In this document: positions 8,884 through 18,287 of the stretch, piece after piece
How the letters are laid out: each line of letters starts with the position of its first letter
How positions within the stretch are numbered: the first letter of the stretch is position 1
Source: Algoriphagus boseongensis
Lineage (GTDB): Bacteria > Bacteroidota > Bacteroidia > Cytophagales > Cyclobacteriaceae
Length of the DNA stretch: 64,000 nucleotides
Assembly (NCBI RefSeq): GCF_004362805.1
Contig: NZ_SNYF01000005.1
Coordinates: forward strand, 1,353,676-1,417,675
Direction: 5' to 3'
Program-made: the position numbers and the translations under genes
Notes under the pieces: model-generated
What the model was told of the DNA's origin: nothing
What the model saw: only the letters and a program-made list of their open reading frames with translations
Databases searched by the model: none

Positions 8884-10152
8884 CTATAACCTAAGGTTTT
8901 TTACCTGTTCTTTGGACAGCACCTCATCCATAGCGTTCACCAATGCCCTTGCTGATGCCCTTGCAGTATAATTATCAAGAGGGCTCAGGTCAATTTTCCA
9001 ATCGACCTCCTTCTGAAATATCATTAACAAAGGCGTAAGTTTTTCAACCAAATCCGCAGCCACTTCACCGTCTTGATAGGACAGTAAAAATTCATCCGCA
9101 CCCGTTTGCCGGATCACTTCCACAGCAGAACTTTTCTCATGCAACATCGCAAATACAGGACGCTTACTGAGCAGGCACTGAAAGGTCTTGGAAGCAGTAT
9201 AGTGCTGCTCTGTACTTCCGATTAACAACACCCGATCTGCTTTGGCTAGGAAATTAAGAATCTTTAAAAAAGGAAAGCGCTCACGATGTTCCCTCACGAT
9301 ATCTTCCAGACCAAAATCTTTGGCATATGCCGTAATCCGCTTCGCAGGATATGGCCCCGTTCCTACAAAATACAATCTGATTCGCTCATCCCAGTTTCCT
9401 GCCTTACGCAAATTGGCTATGGTTTGAAAAAAAGTTTGAACAAACAAATGTGAATTGGGTAAAAATGCCCCCGCATAGATCCAAGGCTTGCAGTCTGGAT
9501 TCTCATTCCAAGGATAACTTATATCCTTCAAATCAATTTCATGATCTTTTGGGTCAAAGCCATAAGGCATTCCTACATGCACAGGAGGAGTTTTAAAATT
9601 CCGCTGAATAACCGGCCAATAATACGCGGTGGAAACCCCGGAAATCAGGGATGCTTTTTTTACAGCATAGGGTTCCAAAACCCTAGCAACAAACTGACTG
9701 AGTTTTGCCCTTAGATTGCTTTGATTGGTAAGATCATGCACCCAAGGATCGATATAATCAATCCCATAAGGAATGTTTGTTAGATCATGAAGCTGCCTGC
9801 CCAACAAAGCGGTGTAAAAGGATGGAATGGGAATCCAGATAAAATCTATAGTACGTTCTCGGCAAATTTGTAGGGCTGCTTTCTTAAGAAAAGAAAAGGC
9901 CCGCAAGCCAATATCTCCTATTACTCTTGGTTTGGTGACTGGATAGGCTTTAGTGTAAATCAATTCGATATCCGGAGATACGGTTTTTTCCATCAAGGGA
10001 TCGAGAGGTTCTTCATAGTATTGGGAATCCACCGAAATCAGAAGCGGTTTCCAACCCAAATCCATCAAGTAATTCCCGATCAATCTCGGGCGTTGTACAC
10101 CGGCAAGATTGGCCGGAACCCAATGGGGATAAATGATTAGGAGAGTTTTCAC
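8884..10152 (-). CDS. GT-B fold glycosyltransferase (GT4-like)
   Basis: A 422-residue protein with an N-terminal LLIIYPHWVPANLAGVQRPR segment (glycine loop of a GT-B acceptor domain). A C-terminal Rossmann domain contains WIYAGAF and LYFVGTGPY strands. The usual E-x7-E motif is replaced by HYTASKTFQCLLSKRPV, as seen in divergent GT4 enzymes. Its start overlaps the stop of the upstream gene by one base. The family call is good; the catalytic motif is atypical and specificity is unknown. Confidence 0.72.
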   Translation of the reverse strand: MKTLLIIYPHWVPANLAGVQRPRLIGNYLMDLGWKPLLISVDSQYYEEPLDPLMEKTVSPDIELIYTKAYPVTKPRVIGDIGLRAFSFLKKAALQICRERTIDFIWIPIPSFYTALLGRQLHDLTNIPYGIDYIDPWVHDLTNQSNLRAKLSQFVARVLEPYAVKKASLISGVSTAYYWPVIQRNFKTPPVHVGMPYGFDPKDHEIDLKDISYPWNENPDCKPWIYAGAFLPNSHLFVQTFFQTIANLRKAGNWDERIRLYFVGTGPYPAKRITAYAKDFGLEDIVREHRERFPFLKILNFLAKADRVLLIGSTEQHYTASKTFQCLLSKRPVFAMLHEKSSAVEVIRQTGADEFLLSYQDGEVAADLVEKLTPLLMIFQKEVDWKIDLSPLDNYTARASARALVNAMDEVLSKEQVKNLRL

Positions 10153-11279
10153 TAAAGTTGTTTCAGAAAAAGAGCCAACTGTTTTGAATTTTCTTCCATA
10201 TCAGGAATGGAGGTCACAAGCGTCCGAATCTGTTCGCTCTCAATTTCAAAACTTTCTGATTGATTTGAAAGCTCTTGTATCGCTTTAGCCATTGTGCCAG
10301 GAGTATCTACCATAACCGGATCGCAATTTCTCCAGATATAACCTCTGCAACCAATTTTTGTGGTTATAACTGGTATACCCCAGCCAAACGCTTTCGCAAG
10401 TTTGGTACTGACACCCCGTGAATAATAAAAAACAGGGTTTAAGAAATAGGTCCAGCTGCTAACTTCCTGCTGCAAGGAATCATTATCCATATAACCCAGA
10501 TAATTGACAAATGGATACTTTGCAGCAAGCCGCTCTCCTACAGCTTCGGGAGCACCCACCAATCGCAGATTGACTCCTTCATATGAAGGAAGTAATTCAA
10601 TGGCTTTACACACTTCATCAATACCAAAAAAATTTGGCGCATGACTCAGATCACCAATAAACCCAACACGGCCCGCAACAGGATTACGCGTTAAAAATTG
10701 TGTTGTTACAGTTCTAGGCACCATCAGCACCTGTTTGGCACCTAACCAGTTTTCCAATGCTTCTTCAACAGGAGAAACAGTTAACACAGCGTCGAGGCCT
10801 TTCTGACGAAATTCAGCTTCTTTCTTTAGCATATGGCCAAGTGCATAAGACGAAAACCAACCACGGAAGAATGAGTTCTTTTTCTGAAAACGGGTAGCTT
10901 CATGCAGATAGTCACCTGATTCATTACCATGCGAACACAAGATCACTTTAACTTGATTACCAAAAATTGCTTTAATAATTGCTGCAAAAGGAGCCGTATT
11001 GCTTAGGTTTAAAAACACCAATTCAATTTTCTTGGTCCGGATCACATCTTCTAGCTCCTTGGCATATTGTTCGGGTTGATAATCATTATATATATTTAAC
11101 CCAAGCTTCACCCGAAGACGGTAAGTAAAAGAAATATGATAAGACACTTTAAAAACTTCTACATCAAATAGTTTCTCGATCAAAGCCAGATATTCTTCGG
11201 TACACACCCTAACTCCTCCTTCCTTTTTGGAAGCATCAAAATAAATTTCATTCGATAAAAAAAGAGCTCTTGGCTTCAT
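10152..11279 (-). CDS. GT4-like glycosyltransferase
   Basis: A 375-residue GT-B-like protein. It has the C-terminal domain entry GRVGFIGDLSHAPN and a donor-site region GVSTKLAKAFGWGIPVITT that keeps the fold but lacks the first acidic residue of a canonical E-x7-E motif. It belongs to the operon, with one base shared with the next gene and a 51-nt gap to the gene upstream. Activity as a glycosyltransferase is inferred from fold and neighbours. Confidence 0.72.
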   Translation of the reverse strand: MKPRALFLSNEIYFDASKKEGGVRVCTEEYLALIEKLFDVEVFKVSYHISFTYRLRVKLGLNIYNDYQPEQYAKELEDVIRTKKIELVFLNLSNTAPFAAIIKAIFGNQVKVILCSHGNESGDYLHEATRFQKKNSFFRGWFSSYALGHMLKKEAEFRQKGLDAVLTVSPVEEALENWLGAKQVLMVPRTVTTQFLTRNPVAGRVGFIGDLSHAPNFFGIDEVCKAIELLPSYEGVNLRLVGAPEAVGERLAAKYPFVNYLGYMDNDSLQQEVSSWTYFLNPVFYYSRGVSTKLAKAFGWGIPVITTKIGCRGYIWRNCDPVMVDTPGTMAKAIQELSNQSESFEIESEQIRTLVTSIPDMEENSKQLALFLKQL

Positions 11280-11330
11280 AATAGTTGCATTAAGTTTTTC
11301 AGGTTTGACAAAAAATCAACATTGGGCATA

Positions 11331-12356
11331 CTAGTATTTAAAAAGATTTAAATAATGTGCGGCAACCACTGGTACATCAAATTGTGCTTCGGCAACTACC
11401 CTGCATTTTTGTCGGTTAATGGAAGAAACTTTTTCAACCGCTGCAATCATTTCGACTGCATCCTTTACAACAATCCCTGTAACGCCCTCTTTAACCACCT
11501 CCGGTACCGATCCACTACCAAAACCGATCACCGGTGTACCACATGCCATCGCCTCTGTCATAACCATACCAAACGGCTCATTCCATTCAATGGGAAACAA
11601 TAATGATTTCGCCTGTCCGAGATAATGATTCTTCTGTTCATCATTCAATGCCCCCACATACTCAATTTGCTTTCCATCGATGTGGGGTTTAATCTCCTGC
11701 TCAAAATAGGCCCGCTCCTCAGTCAGCGGCGATATATTACCGGCAAGAATTAGTCGATGCCCCGTTGCTTTGGCAACAGAAATGGCTGTGTGGGCACCCT
11801 TTATTTTTTCAATTCTGCCCAAAAACATCAGGGGTGCATCTTCAGCAACCACTGCCTTTAAGGTGTACTTATGAAAAGGAATGGCATTGTAAACAGCCTC
11901 CCATCGCCCTCCGGCATCAACTCTACTAATAAGATCTTTACTGCATCCTGTAAACACCAGATTTCGGTTTGGCAACTTATTTATTAATTGAATGTTCCTA
12001 CTGCTGATTTCACGACCATAAGTCATGATCTTTTTGATCGGATCATTAAGGATCGGCAACAGATAAGCCAATCGCCCAAAATTGTGAATAAGATCAAACT
12101 TATTTCGATGCTTCCACAAAAAACGCCAGGCAGTAGGTATGGCCATCCTTGCATCCCATTTTTTAGGAGGGAATCCTTCTTTACCAAATGAATGTACGGT
12201 ACAACCTTCTACTTCGGAACCGGTGGTCACTAACAAATGTACCTCATGTCCCAAACGGGCATATTCCTGGGCAAACATATAGACCAAGCGCTCATGACCG
12301 CCGTAGCCTTTAGGCGGCACAAGGATACCCGGATCCATGACTAGGAGTATTTTCAT
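11331..12356 (-). CDS. GT4 family glycosyltransferase
   Basis: A 341-residue GT-B enzyme with a clear glycine loop (VPPKGYGGHERLVYMF, about residues 13-28). The C-terminal donor domain begins at APLMFLGRIEKIKGAH and contains EPFGMVMTE (about residues 260-268), then CGTPVIGFGSGSVPEVV. All hallmark GT4 residues appear intact. It overlaps the upstream gene by 4 nt (ATGA-type coupling). Donor unknown. Confidence 0.87.
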   Translation of the reverse strand: MKILLVMDPGILVPPKGYGGHERLVYMFAQEYARLGHEVHLLVTTGSEVEGCTVHSFGKEGFPPKKWDARMAIPTAWRFLWKHRNKFDLIHNFGRLAYLLPILNDPIKKIMTYGREISSRNIQLINKLPNRNLVFTGCSKDLISRVDAGGRWEAVYNAIPFHKYTLKAVVAEDAPLMFLGRIEKIKGAHTAISVAKATGHRLILAGNISPLTEERAYFEQEIKPHIDGKQIEYVGALNDEQKNHYLGQAKSLLFPIEWNEPFGMVMTEAMACGTPVIGFGSGSVPEVVKEGVTGIVVKDAVEMIAAVEKVSSINRQKCRVVAEAQFDVPVVAAHYLNLFKY

Positions 12357-13678
12357 GAAGGAAATTTCAATTTTTGATAGAGTTGATAATAGGCTTTTGC
12401 CACTACTGAAAAATCAAGGGGGGGCTGAATATTTTTACTCAGACGATTCACCAGTGTGGGGTCATCAATGCATGCCTGTATTTGCTCCCGTAAACTTTCC
12501 ACATCCTTGAATTTAAATAACAGCCCATTTTCTCCATGACGGATTTGCTCCGCATTGCCATACACATGACTTGCAATCACCGGAATTCCGGCAGCGAAAG
12601 CCTCTTGTATTACAAGTGGACTCATCTCCGAAAACGTCGAACACAAACACAACACATCATGTGCCTGCATTGTCTCCACCACCTCCTTCTGCTGCAAATT
12701 TCCTTTCCAATAAATATTTATTCGGTTGGAAGTACTAGCACGAAGTTCGGATTGGTATTCGGCATCATCTGAATTGCCATAGACTGAAAGTGTTACCATT
12801 CCAGAATCAATCTCCTTCAGAGCTTCCAACAGAAGATGTAGGCCTTTAAACGGATTAATTCGGCCTAAAAAAAGAAGTCGCAGAGGCCGCTGGGTTGCTT
12901 TATTTTCTACCCGCAATGCAGTTCTTGATTGCGGAAGGCCCTGAGGAATAAAACTAATTTTCCGTCTATCAATCCCGTTTGCCAACAGCACCTGTTGGTA
13001 CCAGTGAGTGATGGATACCACACGATCGCAGGCATCAACCAACGTATGAAGATCGGTTTTAAGTTTGGCAAGAAGGTGGACCGTTCCTAATGCTGTTCCA
13101 ACCTTATTGTTCCATTGCGATGCATCAATGGAAAGCTGATGCAATACATTGGAAGTACGAACTAAATACGGTGCGGCTTTTGAAAAGCCCCGTGTATGCA
13201 AATAACAGGTACTGCATTTCTGAAGATCGATCACCCCATCACACAACATTTCGCCTTTATAAACAAGCGTACCTGTTTTACAGGAGTAGCCGGCTAAATG
13301 AAAGGTCATCATCACTTTAGCTCCTGTTTCCTTTGCAGCTAGTACATGTTTCAATGTGATGCCATTACTCCCCGCCAGTTCATGAAAGTGAACAAGATCA
13401 GGTTGCTCCCTTTTTAAATACGCAACAAAATGTTTCAACCCTTCTGGTGCACGAAAACCCATAATCAGCGAACGATCCACCAGCGACGGTTCAGCAAATT
13501 GATGTACCACTATCCCATCATAGACATAATCTCCTGCCTCCTTTGTTCCCTTATTGGGTATTATTACTTTCACTTCTACCCCAAGTTTTTGCAACTGTTT
13601 GCTCAATGCCCAGGTATACACTTCGGTACCTGCGGTTTGAAAGGGAAGAAAATGATTTAGGACTTGGAGGACTTTCAA
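12353..13678 (-). CDS. GT4 family glycosyltransferase
   Basis: A 441-residue GT-B enzyme, longer than its neighbours because of an expanded acceptor domain containing a Cys-rich patch (CKTG, CDGVIDLQKCSTC, about residues 132-158). Such a patch occurs in a GT4 subgroup and may bind metal. The donor domain starts at LRLLFLGRINPFKG and carries SEMSPLVIQE (about residues 349-358). It overlaps the next gene by 4 nt. Substrate cannot be assigned. Confidence 0.85.
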   Translation of the reverse strand: MKVLQVLNHFLPFQTAGTEVYTWALSKQLQKLGVEVKVIIPNKGTKEAGDYVYDGIVVHQFAEPSLVDRSLIMGFRAPEGLKHFVAYLKREQPDLVHFHELAGSNGITLKHVLAAKETGAKVMMTFHLAGYSCKTGTLVYKGEMLCDGVIDLQKCSTCYLHTRGFSKAAPYLVRTSNVLHQLSIDASQWNNKVGTALGTVHLLAKLKTDLHTLVDACDRVVSITHWYQQVLLANGIDRRKISFIPQGLPQSRTALRVENKATQRPLRLLFLGRINPFKGLHLLLEALKEIDSGMVTLSVYGNSDDAEYQSELRASTSNRINIYWKGNLQQKEVVETMQAHDVLCLCSTFSEMSPLVIQEAFAAGIPVIASHVYGNAEQIRHGENGLLFKFKDVESLREQIQACIDDPTLVNRLSKNIQPPLDFSVVAKAYYQLYQKLKFPS

Positions 13679-13687
13679 GGATACAGT

Positions 13688-14266
13688 TTAATACGATTTT
13701 AAGACTTGTTCCTGTTTGTTAATAACAATAGTATTGGAAGGAATAGATTTATGAATGATACAACCTGCACCAACAATAACATTATCTCCGATTTCTACAT
13801 CTTTCAATACAATTACATCAGAACCGAACCAACAGTTATCGCCTATCCGAATACTGCCTGTGGAATAACCCTGTTCACTGATAAGTTTATTAGATGTTTT
13901 ATATTGATGATTATGATCATAAAACTTTACTCCTTCACCAAACTGGCAATCGTTACCTATAACTATTTTATGAAAACAATTTATACTACAGAAATTGTTA
14001 AAGAATACATGATTACCTATTGACAAAATACCATTCATGCCCGACCGCACTTGGCAATAATCACGAAATTGAACATCAATACCAATTGAAACTTTTGAAT
14101 TTGAAGCATCAAAAGCTAAAGAAAAAAAACGTCCAACACTAAATTGATCACCAACTGAAAATCTTGGGCCAAACAAAACTCTCCATTCAATAATTTTTAA
14201 GTTCAATTTAATTGATCCCAAAATGAATTTTATTTTTCGGAAAATACGAAACATTAGTCTTAACAT
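13688..14266 (-). CDS. Hexapeptide-repeat acyltransferase (LbH)
   Basis: This 192-residue protein has hexapeptide repeats from about residue 50 to 175 (for example IGDNCWFGSDVIVLKDVEIG) and a candidate catalytic His in FYDHNHQY. This is the fold of sugar O- or N-acetyltransferases. The N-terminal 45 residues are basic and amphipathic. It is the second soluble acetyltransferase of the locus and shares little obvious sequence with the one at 2558-3130, so the two probably modify different positions. Confidence 0.8.
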   Translation of the reverse strand: MLRLMFRIFRKIKFILGSIKLNLKIIEWRVLFGPRFSVGDQFSVGRFFSLAFDASNSKVSIGIDVQFRDYCQVRSGMNGILSIGNHVFFNNFCSINCFHKIVIGNDCQFGEGVKFYDHNHQYKTSNKLISEQGYSTGSIRIGDNCWFGSDVIVLKDVEIGDNVIVGAGCIIHKSIPSNTIVINKQEQVLKSY

Positions 14267-14310
14267 AGATCGATAAAATTCACTAAAACTTAAATTAAAT
14301 TAATTTCAGC

Positions 14311-15210
14311 TTACATGATTTTTTTAAGCTTATTAACAGGAATTACGGATAAAAGCACTTCAATCAATGAAACTTTTCCATGCTTTTTTAAATAATTTGC
14401 ACCTTTAAAATTCCCTTTAAAAAAATATCTTAAAATATTGCGACAATATATTCTTGTGAAATTTTTATCGGCTATTGCTATTTCATCTTTAGATAATGGA
14501 TTTTTTTCATTTAAAACTTTCTTAACAAGTTTATATCTTTCTACCTGTGCCTGATAATCTTTACTTTCGTATTTGCTTTCCTGATCCTCGTGAGATCTCC
14601 ACCATATTAATGTAGGCCAAAAAAGAACAGAGTTGTAATTGGCAGCCAATTTAAACCAAAGTTCGGTATCACCTATATACCTTGCTCCGCTGAATCCTTT
14701 TACATCATCAAAATATTTTTTGCGGACTATTGCCCCCCCCGGCCCTGCATAAAAAAAACCACCACCTAAAAAATGCTTTCTATATGCTTCGATGGGTGAA
14801 TACAAAAGCGGATACTTAATAGTATCATCTTGTGGGCCAAAATAACTAAAACCATAGGCTGCATCAGGAAAATATTCCATTGCATTTACCATTGCAGAAA
14901 TTGTATGCGGATACATCATATCATCAGCATCCAAATATTTTATAAACTCTCCAGTTGCATAAAAGGCAGCCCTATTCCTGTTGTGATAATCTCCCAGGTT
15001 TTTTTCATTAACATATACCTTTATACGGCTATCATTTGCTGCATAAGACTGAGCTATAGCCACAGTATTATCAGTAGAGCAATCATCTACAATAATTAAT
15101 TCCCAATTTGTATACGTTTGTGCAAGCACACTTTCAATGGCTTCCGCTATGTATTTTTCGCGGTTATAGGCCGTCATTAAAACGCTTACTAATGGAGATT
15201 GCACTTTCAT
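14311..15210 (-). CDS. GT2 family glycosyltransferase
   Basis: A 299-residue GT-A enzyme with the start VSVLMTAYNREKYIAEAIES, the nucleotide-binding VDDCSTDNT (about residues 41-49) and the metal-binding DADD (about residues 94-97). A basic C-terminal tail may contact the membrane. The gene is 2 nt from the fucosyltransferase gene upstream, so both probably act on the same repeat unit. Donor unknown. Confidence 0.87.
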   Translation of the reverse strand: MKVQSPLVSVLMTAYNREKYIAEAIESVLAQTYTNWELIIVDDCSTDNTVAIAQSYAANDSRIKVYVNEKNLGDYHNRNRAAFYATGEFIKYLDADDMMYPHTISAMVNAMEYFPDAAYGFSYFGPQDDTIKYPLLYSPIEAYRKHFLGGGFFYAGPGGAIVRKKYFDDVKGFSGARYIGDTELWFKLAANYNSVLFWPTLIWWRSHEDQESKYESKDYQAQVERYKLVKKVLNEKNPLSKDEIAIADKNFTRIYCRNILRYFFKGNFKGANYLKKHGKVSLIEVLLSVIPVNKLKKIM

Positions 15211-15212
15211 AA

Positions 15213-16160
15213 TTAACTGACCTGGCAGTAATACTTGCGCAGGATCTTTGCTTTTAACTTTTTTCTGTAAATATTTACATATGCTAATGCTTGCCGCTTA
15301 ATAACCTCTGTTGCGGTCATAGGATGTTTCTTCACAAAAACGATTTGTTCAAAAAAATTACAGAAACGATCATTATCAAAATACTCCGGAAGTTTGTTGT
15401 CAATAAACCAAGGTTCGGCCAGCATATCGGATAGTTTTTCGGGATTATGTTCCAATTCAAGAACAGCTGATACCGCCTCTTTTAAACTTCCGAATGCATG
15501 TACGTTAATGAAACTTTTTTCATTAAACTCGTTACCAATTCGTTCACTCCCCCAGTAAATAGGAATACTGTTTACTTTCATAGGTTCAAATATTTTTTCC
15601 GTTGTGTAACCCGGATAAGAGGAGTTTTCAAAAGCCATGGTAAACCGGTATTGCTTAATAAAATCCATTTTATTTGCTACCGGACCACCGATATTATTTA
15701 ATACCCTACCGCCTGAATCTACTTTTTTATGTTTATTTAATAAATGAAAAAATTCAATACGCTTTTTTGAAAAAGCATTAGAAACCACCATATTGCAGAA
15801 AAGGGGTTTGCTTTGCAAAATCAATTGAGGATCTTTTTTCTCCAACAATTGGGGAGTAAATCCATACATTACATATAATGGATACCGCAGATTTTTTCCT
15901 CCGTATGCAGCATAATCAAACCCGATTGAAAAATCACATTCCATATAGTTGGGCCTTACATTTTCTGCTATGTAAAGTATTCGAACTGCATTTTTATATT
16001 TCAGAAAGTTGGTACCAAATGTGCTGTAAATAACATATTCCGGATTTTCTTCATCTATTACGACATTGAATCTTTGCTTAAGAATCCGAAAAAAATAATT
16101 GTCATTATAATCAAACAAACCCCAGAAATCAGAAAAGCATAATCGTATTTGTTGACTCAT
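15213..16160 (-). CDS. GT10 family alpha-1,3/1,4-fucosyltransferase
   Basis: This 315-residue protein carries the GT10 signature FENS at 177-180 followed by YTTEKIFEPMKVNSIPIYWG. This is the GDP-fucose binding region shared by bacterial FucT and eukaryotic alpha-1,3-fucosyltransferases. It should transfer L-fucose from GDP-fucose to a GlcNAc/Glc-type acceptor in the repeat unit. The donor is supplied within the same locus by gmd (29933-31060) and fcl (31996-32964), which makes fucose a confident constituent. The acceptor is not predictable. Confidence 0.87.
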   Translation of the reverse strand: MSQQIRLCFSDFWGLFDYNDNYFFRILKQRFNVVIDEENPEYVIYSTFGTNFLKYKNAVRILYIAENVRPNYMECDFSIGFDYAAYGGKNLRYPLYVMYGFTPQLLEKKDPQLILQSKPLFCNMVVSNAFSKKRIEFFHLLNKHKKVDSGGRVLNNIGGPVANKMDFIKQYRFTMAFENSSYPGYTTEKIFEPMKVNSIPIYWGSERIGNEFNEKSFINVHAFGSLKEAVSAVLELEHNPEKLSDMLAEPWFIDNKLPEYFDNDRFCNFFEQIVFVKKHPMTATEVIKRQALAYVNIYRKKLKAKILRKYYCQVS

Positions 16161-16216
16161 AATTTAGTAATATTCAAAAATTGGATTTCATATTTTCTTA
16201 TATATACATGTGCCTT

Positions 16217-17374
16217 TTAAATCATTCTTCGAATAAGAGACGTAATTATATTAGGAAAAAACGGCTGATCCAACCTTGATCCGATCTTTCGGTTTACAGT
16301 ATGATGCCTGGGAACCGAATCGGCTACAGCAACCGTATGAAACACTTGCTGATAGCTGGGCGATTGATGAACGGCATTATACAGCTCAAAAACAATATGG
16401 GAAGCATTGTTTTGCATTTGCAATAACAATGCTCTGTTGTGGTGAAGCTTTTCAACAGCTGCCGCAAATTCTTCATTACTGTTGATAGGGCATTTAAAGC
16501 CGGTTATTCCATCTTCCACCAATTCTCTTATTCCCCCGGGCAGGTCGGTAACTACCGGTACACAACCCCGGCTCATGCATTCAAGCAAAGCCACCGGGAA
16601 CCCTTCAAACTTTGTGGGAAACACCATTACATCAGCACTGCCCAGCGCTGTCATCAGATCTGTATAAGTAGCCGGTGTTTCAAACACTACATGGGGCTGG
16701 CCGTTCCATTGCTGATGCAGCCCCCCTGTTTCGGGGCCTTTTCCTAAAATCAACCAGTCAACTTGTACATTCCATTCCTTCAATATCCTGTCGATTTCGT
16801 ATAGATCATAGACCCCTTTTGCTTTATCGTGCCTGCCAAGGAACACCGTTTTTAATGACTTTTCCAGCCGGAGTTCCCGCATCACAGGAGGGTGCAGCGG
16901 AATGCCATAAGGCACATAGGTCAGATCCGTTGCACGGTGCGGTAACTGTGCCTTTAGTATGTCATAGATATAACAGCTATGTGTAATAAAATGATCTATT
17001 ACATCATGAAATTTTAAAGAGAGTTCCACATTGTAAGGATCATGTACCAGTTGCACTACCTTGCGTGGGATGTTGAATGCCTGCAGCATAATAAGGTCGT
17101 ACTGATCGTTTGAAACCAATATACCTTCACCTTCACTCAGCATTTTTGCCAGTTTGCCATAAGTGTAATACCAGTTATCCAGTGGATTCAGTGGAAAATA
17201 ACGGGTTATCTTTTCCACTTCGGTATCGAGCAGCGCTTTTTGATTGGGATTATTTTTTATATCCAGTACCACCAGTTCCTGCGGCAGGGCTTTTTTCCCT
17301 TTGTATAAAACCAGGTTTTGCACCAATGAAGTGATGCCCCCTAGATTATTAACAATTACATGTGCTACATTCAT
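16217..17374 (-). CDS. GT4 family glycosyltransferase
   Basis: A 385-residue GT-B enzyme with an N-terminal glycine loop (VNNLGGITSLVQNL). The donor domain starts at KTVFLGRHDKAKGV and contains EGFPVALLE (about residues 256-264), then GCVPVVTDLPGGIRELVEDGITG. An unusually long C-terminal tail of about 50 residues follows the fold and ends in basic residues. It overlaps the upstream epimerase gene by 4 nt. Sampled lines here have higher GC than the flanking genes. Confidence 0.86.
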   Translation of the reverse strand: MNVAHVIVNNLGGITSLVQNLVLYKGKKALPQELVVLDIKNNPNQKALLDTEVEKITRYFPLNPLDNWYYTYGKLAKMLSEGEGILVSNDQYDLIMLQAFNIPRKVVQLVHDPYNVELSLKFHDVIDHFITHSCYIYDILKAQLPHRATDLTYVPYGIPLHPPVMRELRLEKSLKTVFLGRHDKAKGVYDLYEIDRILKEWNVQVDWLILGKGPETGGLHQQWNGQPHVVFETPATYTDLMTALGSADVMVFPTKFEGFPVALLECMSRGCVPVVTDLPGGIRELVEDGITGFKCPINSNEEFAAAVEKLHHNRALLLQMQNNASHIVFELYNAVHQSPSYQQVFHTVAVADSVPRHHTVNRKIGSRLDQPFFPNIITSLIRRMI

Positions 17375-18282
17375 TGACTTTCTTTGAGTGATAATAACCA
17401 GGCAGCTGTTAGCTTGAAGCCTTCAACAAGGGAAACAGATGGTTCAAAACCGATGGCCCTTATGGCCGAAATATCGGCCTGCCAAAACCGGGGGTCACCC
17501 TCCTTTACTTCTCCATTAAAATGTATGGTTCTGTTCCAACCCAACGATTCCATCAGCAACCCGGCTGCGTGGCGAACAGTTACCGGTTGACCATATGCCA
17601 GATTATAAACAGTTGATGTACCCGTTTCAAGTGTTCCCATCCTGAGTAATGCGTTAGCAGCATCTTCCACAAAAATAAAATCACGTGTTTCTTCCCCGGT
17701 ACCCCACAATACAATCTCCTGTTGCCGGCTTGCTTTCTGAAACAGATCCCAAAGCAATTGCTTTTGCAAACCGGGCCCGTATACCGAAAAAGGCCTTGCA
17801 ATGGCTGAACGCAGACCATACAACGCTGCATACTCCCTGCACACCATTTCAGACATCCATTTATGATAACCGTAAGGAGAGACGGGTTGTAACTGTGCTG
17901 TCTCCGTTACCGGCAAGGTGTGCGGATTACCATAAACTGCAGCACTGGAAACATGTACATAGGTAGCAGCAGGCTGATGCTTCCTCACAGCCTCCAGAAT
18001 AAAAACCACAGAACGAGTGTTCAAATCAAAATCAGTGAGCGGATGCTGCACCGAAAAACCCACATTGCCACTTCCGGCACAGTTGATAATGATATCAAAT
18101 GGATGGGCCGATAAAAACAAATCAATGTCTGCACTTAACAATGAAAGTTTTTCATAGTTATATGCAGCAGGCATTTTATCCGCTATGTCAACACCATAAA
18201 CATGATGGCCTTGCTGTATGGCTGCTGTAACTACATGCCTGCCAATAAAGCCCTCGGAACCCAGTACAAGTATATGCTTCAC
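17371..18282 (-). CDS. NAD-dependent epimerase/dehydratase (extended SDR)
   Basis: This 303-residue extended short-chain dehydrogenase has the NAD-binding GSEGFIGRH at residues 8-16, the active-site strand HVSSAAVYG and the catalytic Tyr-x3-Lys in YGYHKWMSE. Members interconvert nucleotide sugars (4-epimerase, dehydratase or reductase). It sits between two glycosyltransferases, so it probably makes or modifies a donor for this region. The precise reaction cannot be read from the motifs. Confidence 0.82.
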   Translation of the reverse strand: MKHILVLGSEGFIGRHVVTAAIQQGHHVYGVDIADKMPAAYNYEKLSLLSADIDLFLSAHPFDIIINCAGSGNVGFSVQHPLTDFDLNTRSVVFILEAVRKHQPAATYVHVSSAAVYGNPHTLPVTETAQLQPVSPYGYHKWMSEMVCREYAALYGLRSAIARPFSVYGPGLQKQLLWDLFQKASRQQEIVLWGTGEETRDFIFVEDAANALLRMGTLETGTSTVYNLAYGQPVTVRHAAGLLMESLGWNRTIHFNGEVKEGDPRFWQADISAIRAIGFEPSVSLVEGFKLTAAWLLSLKESQ

Positions 18283-18287
18283 CTGAA

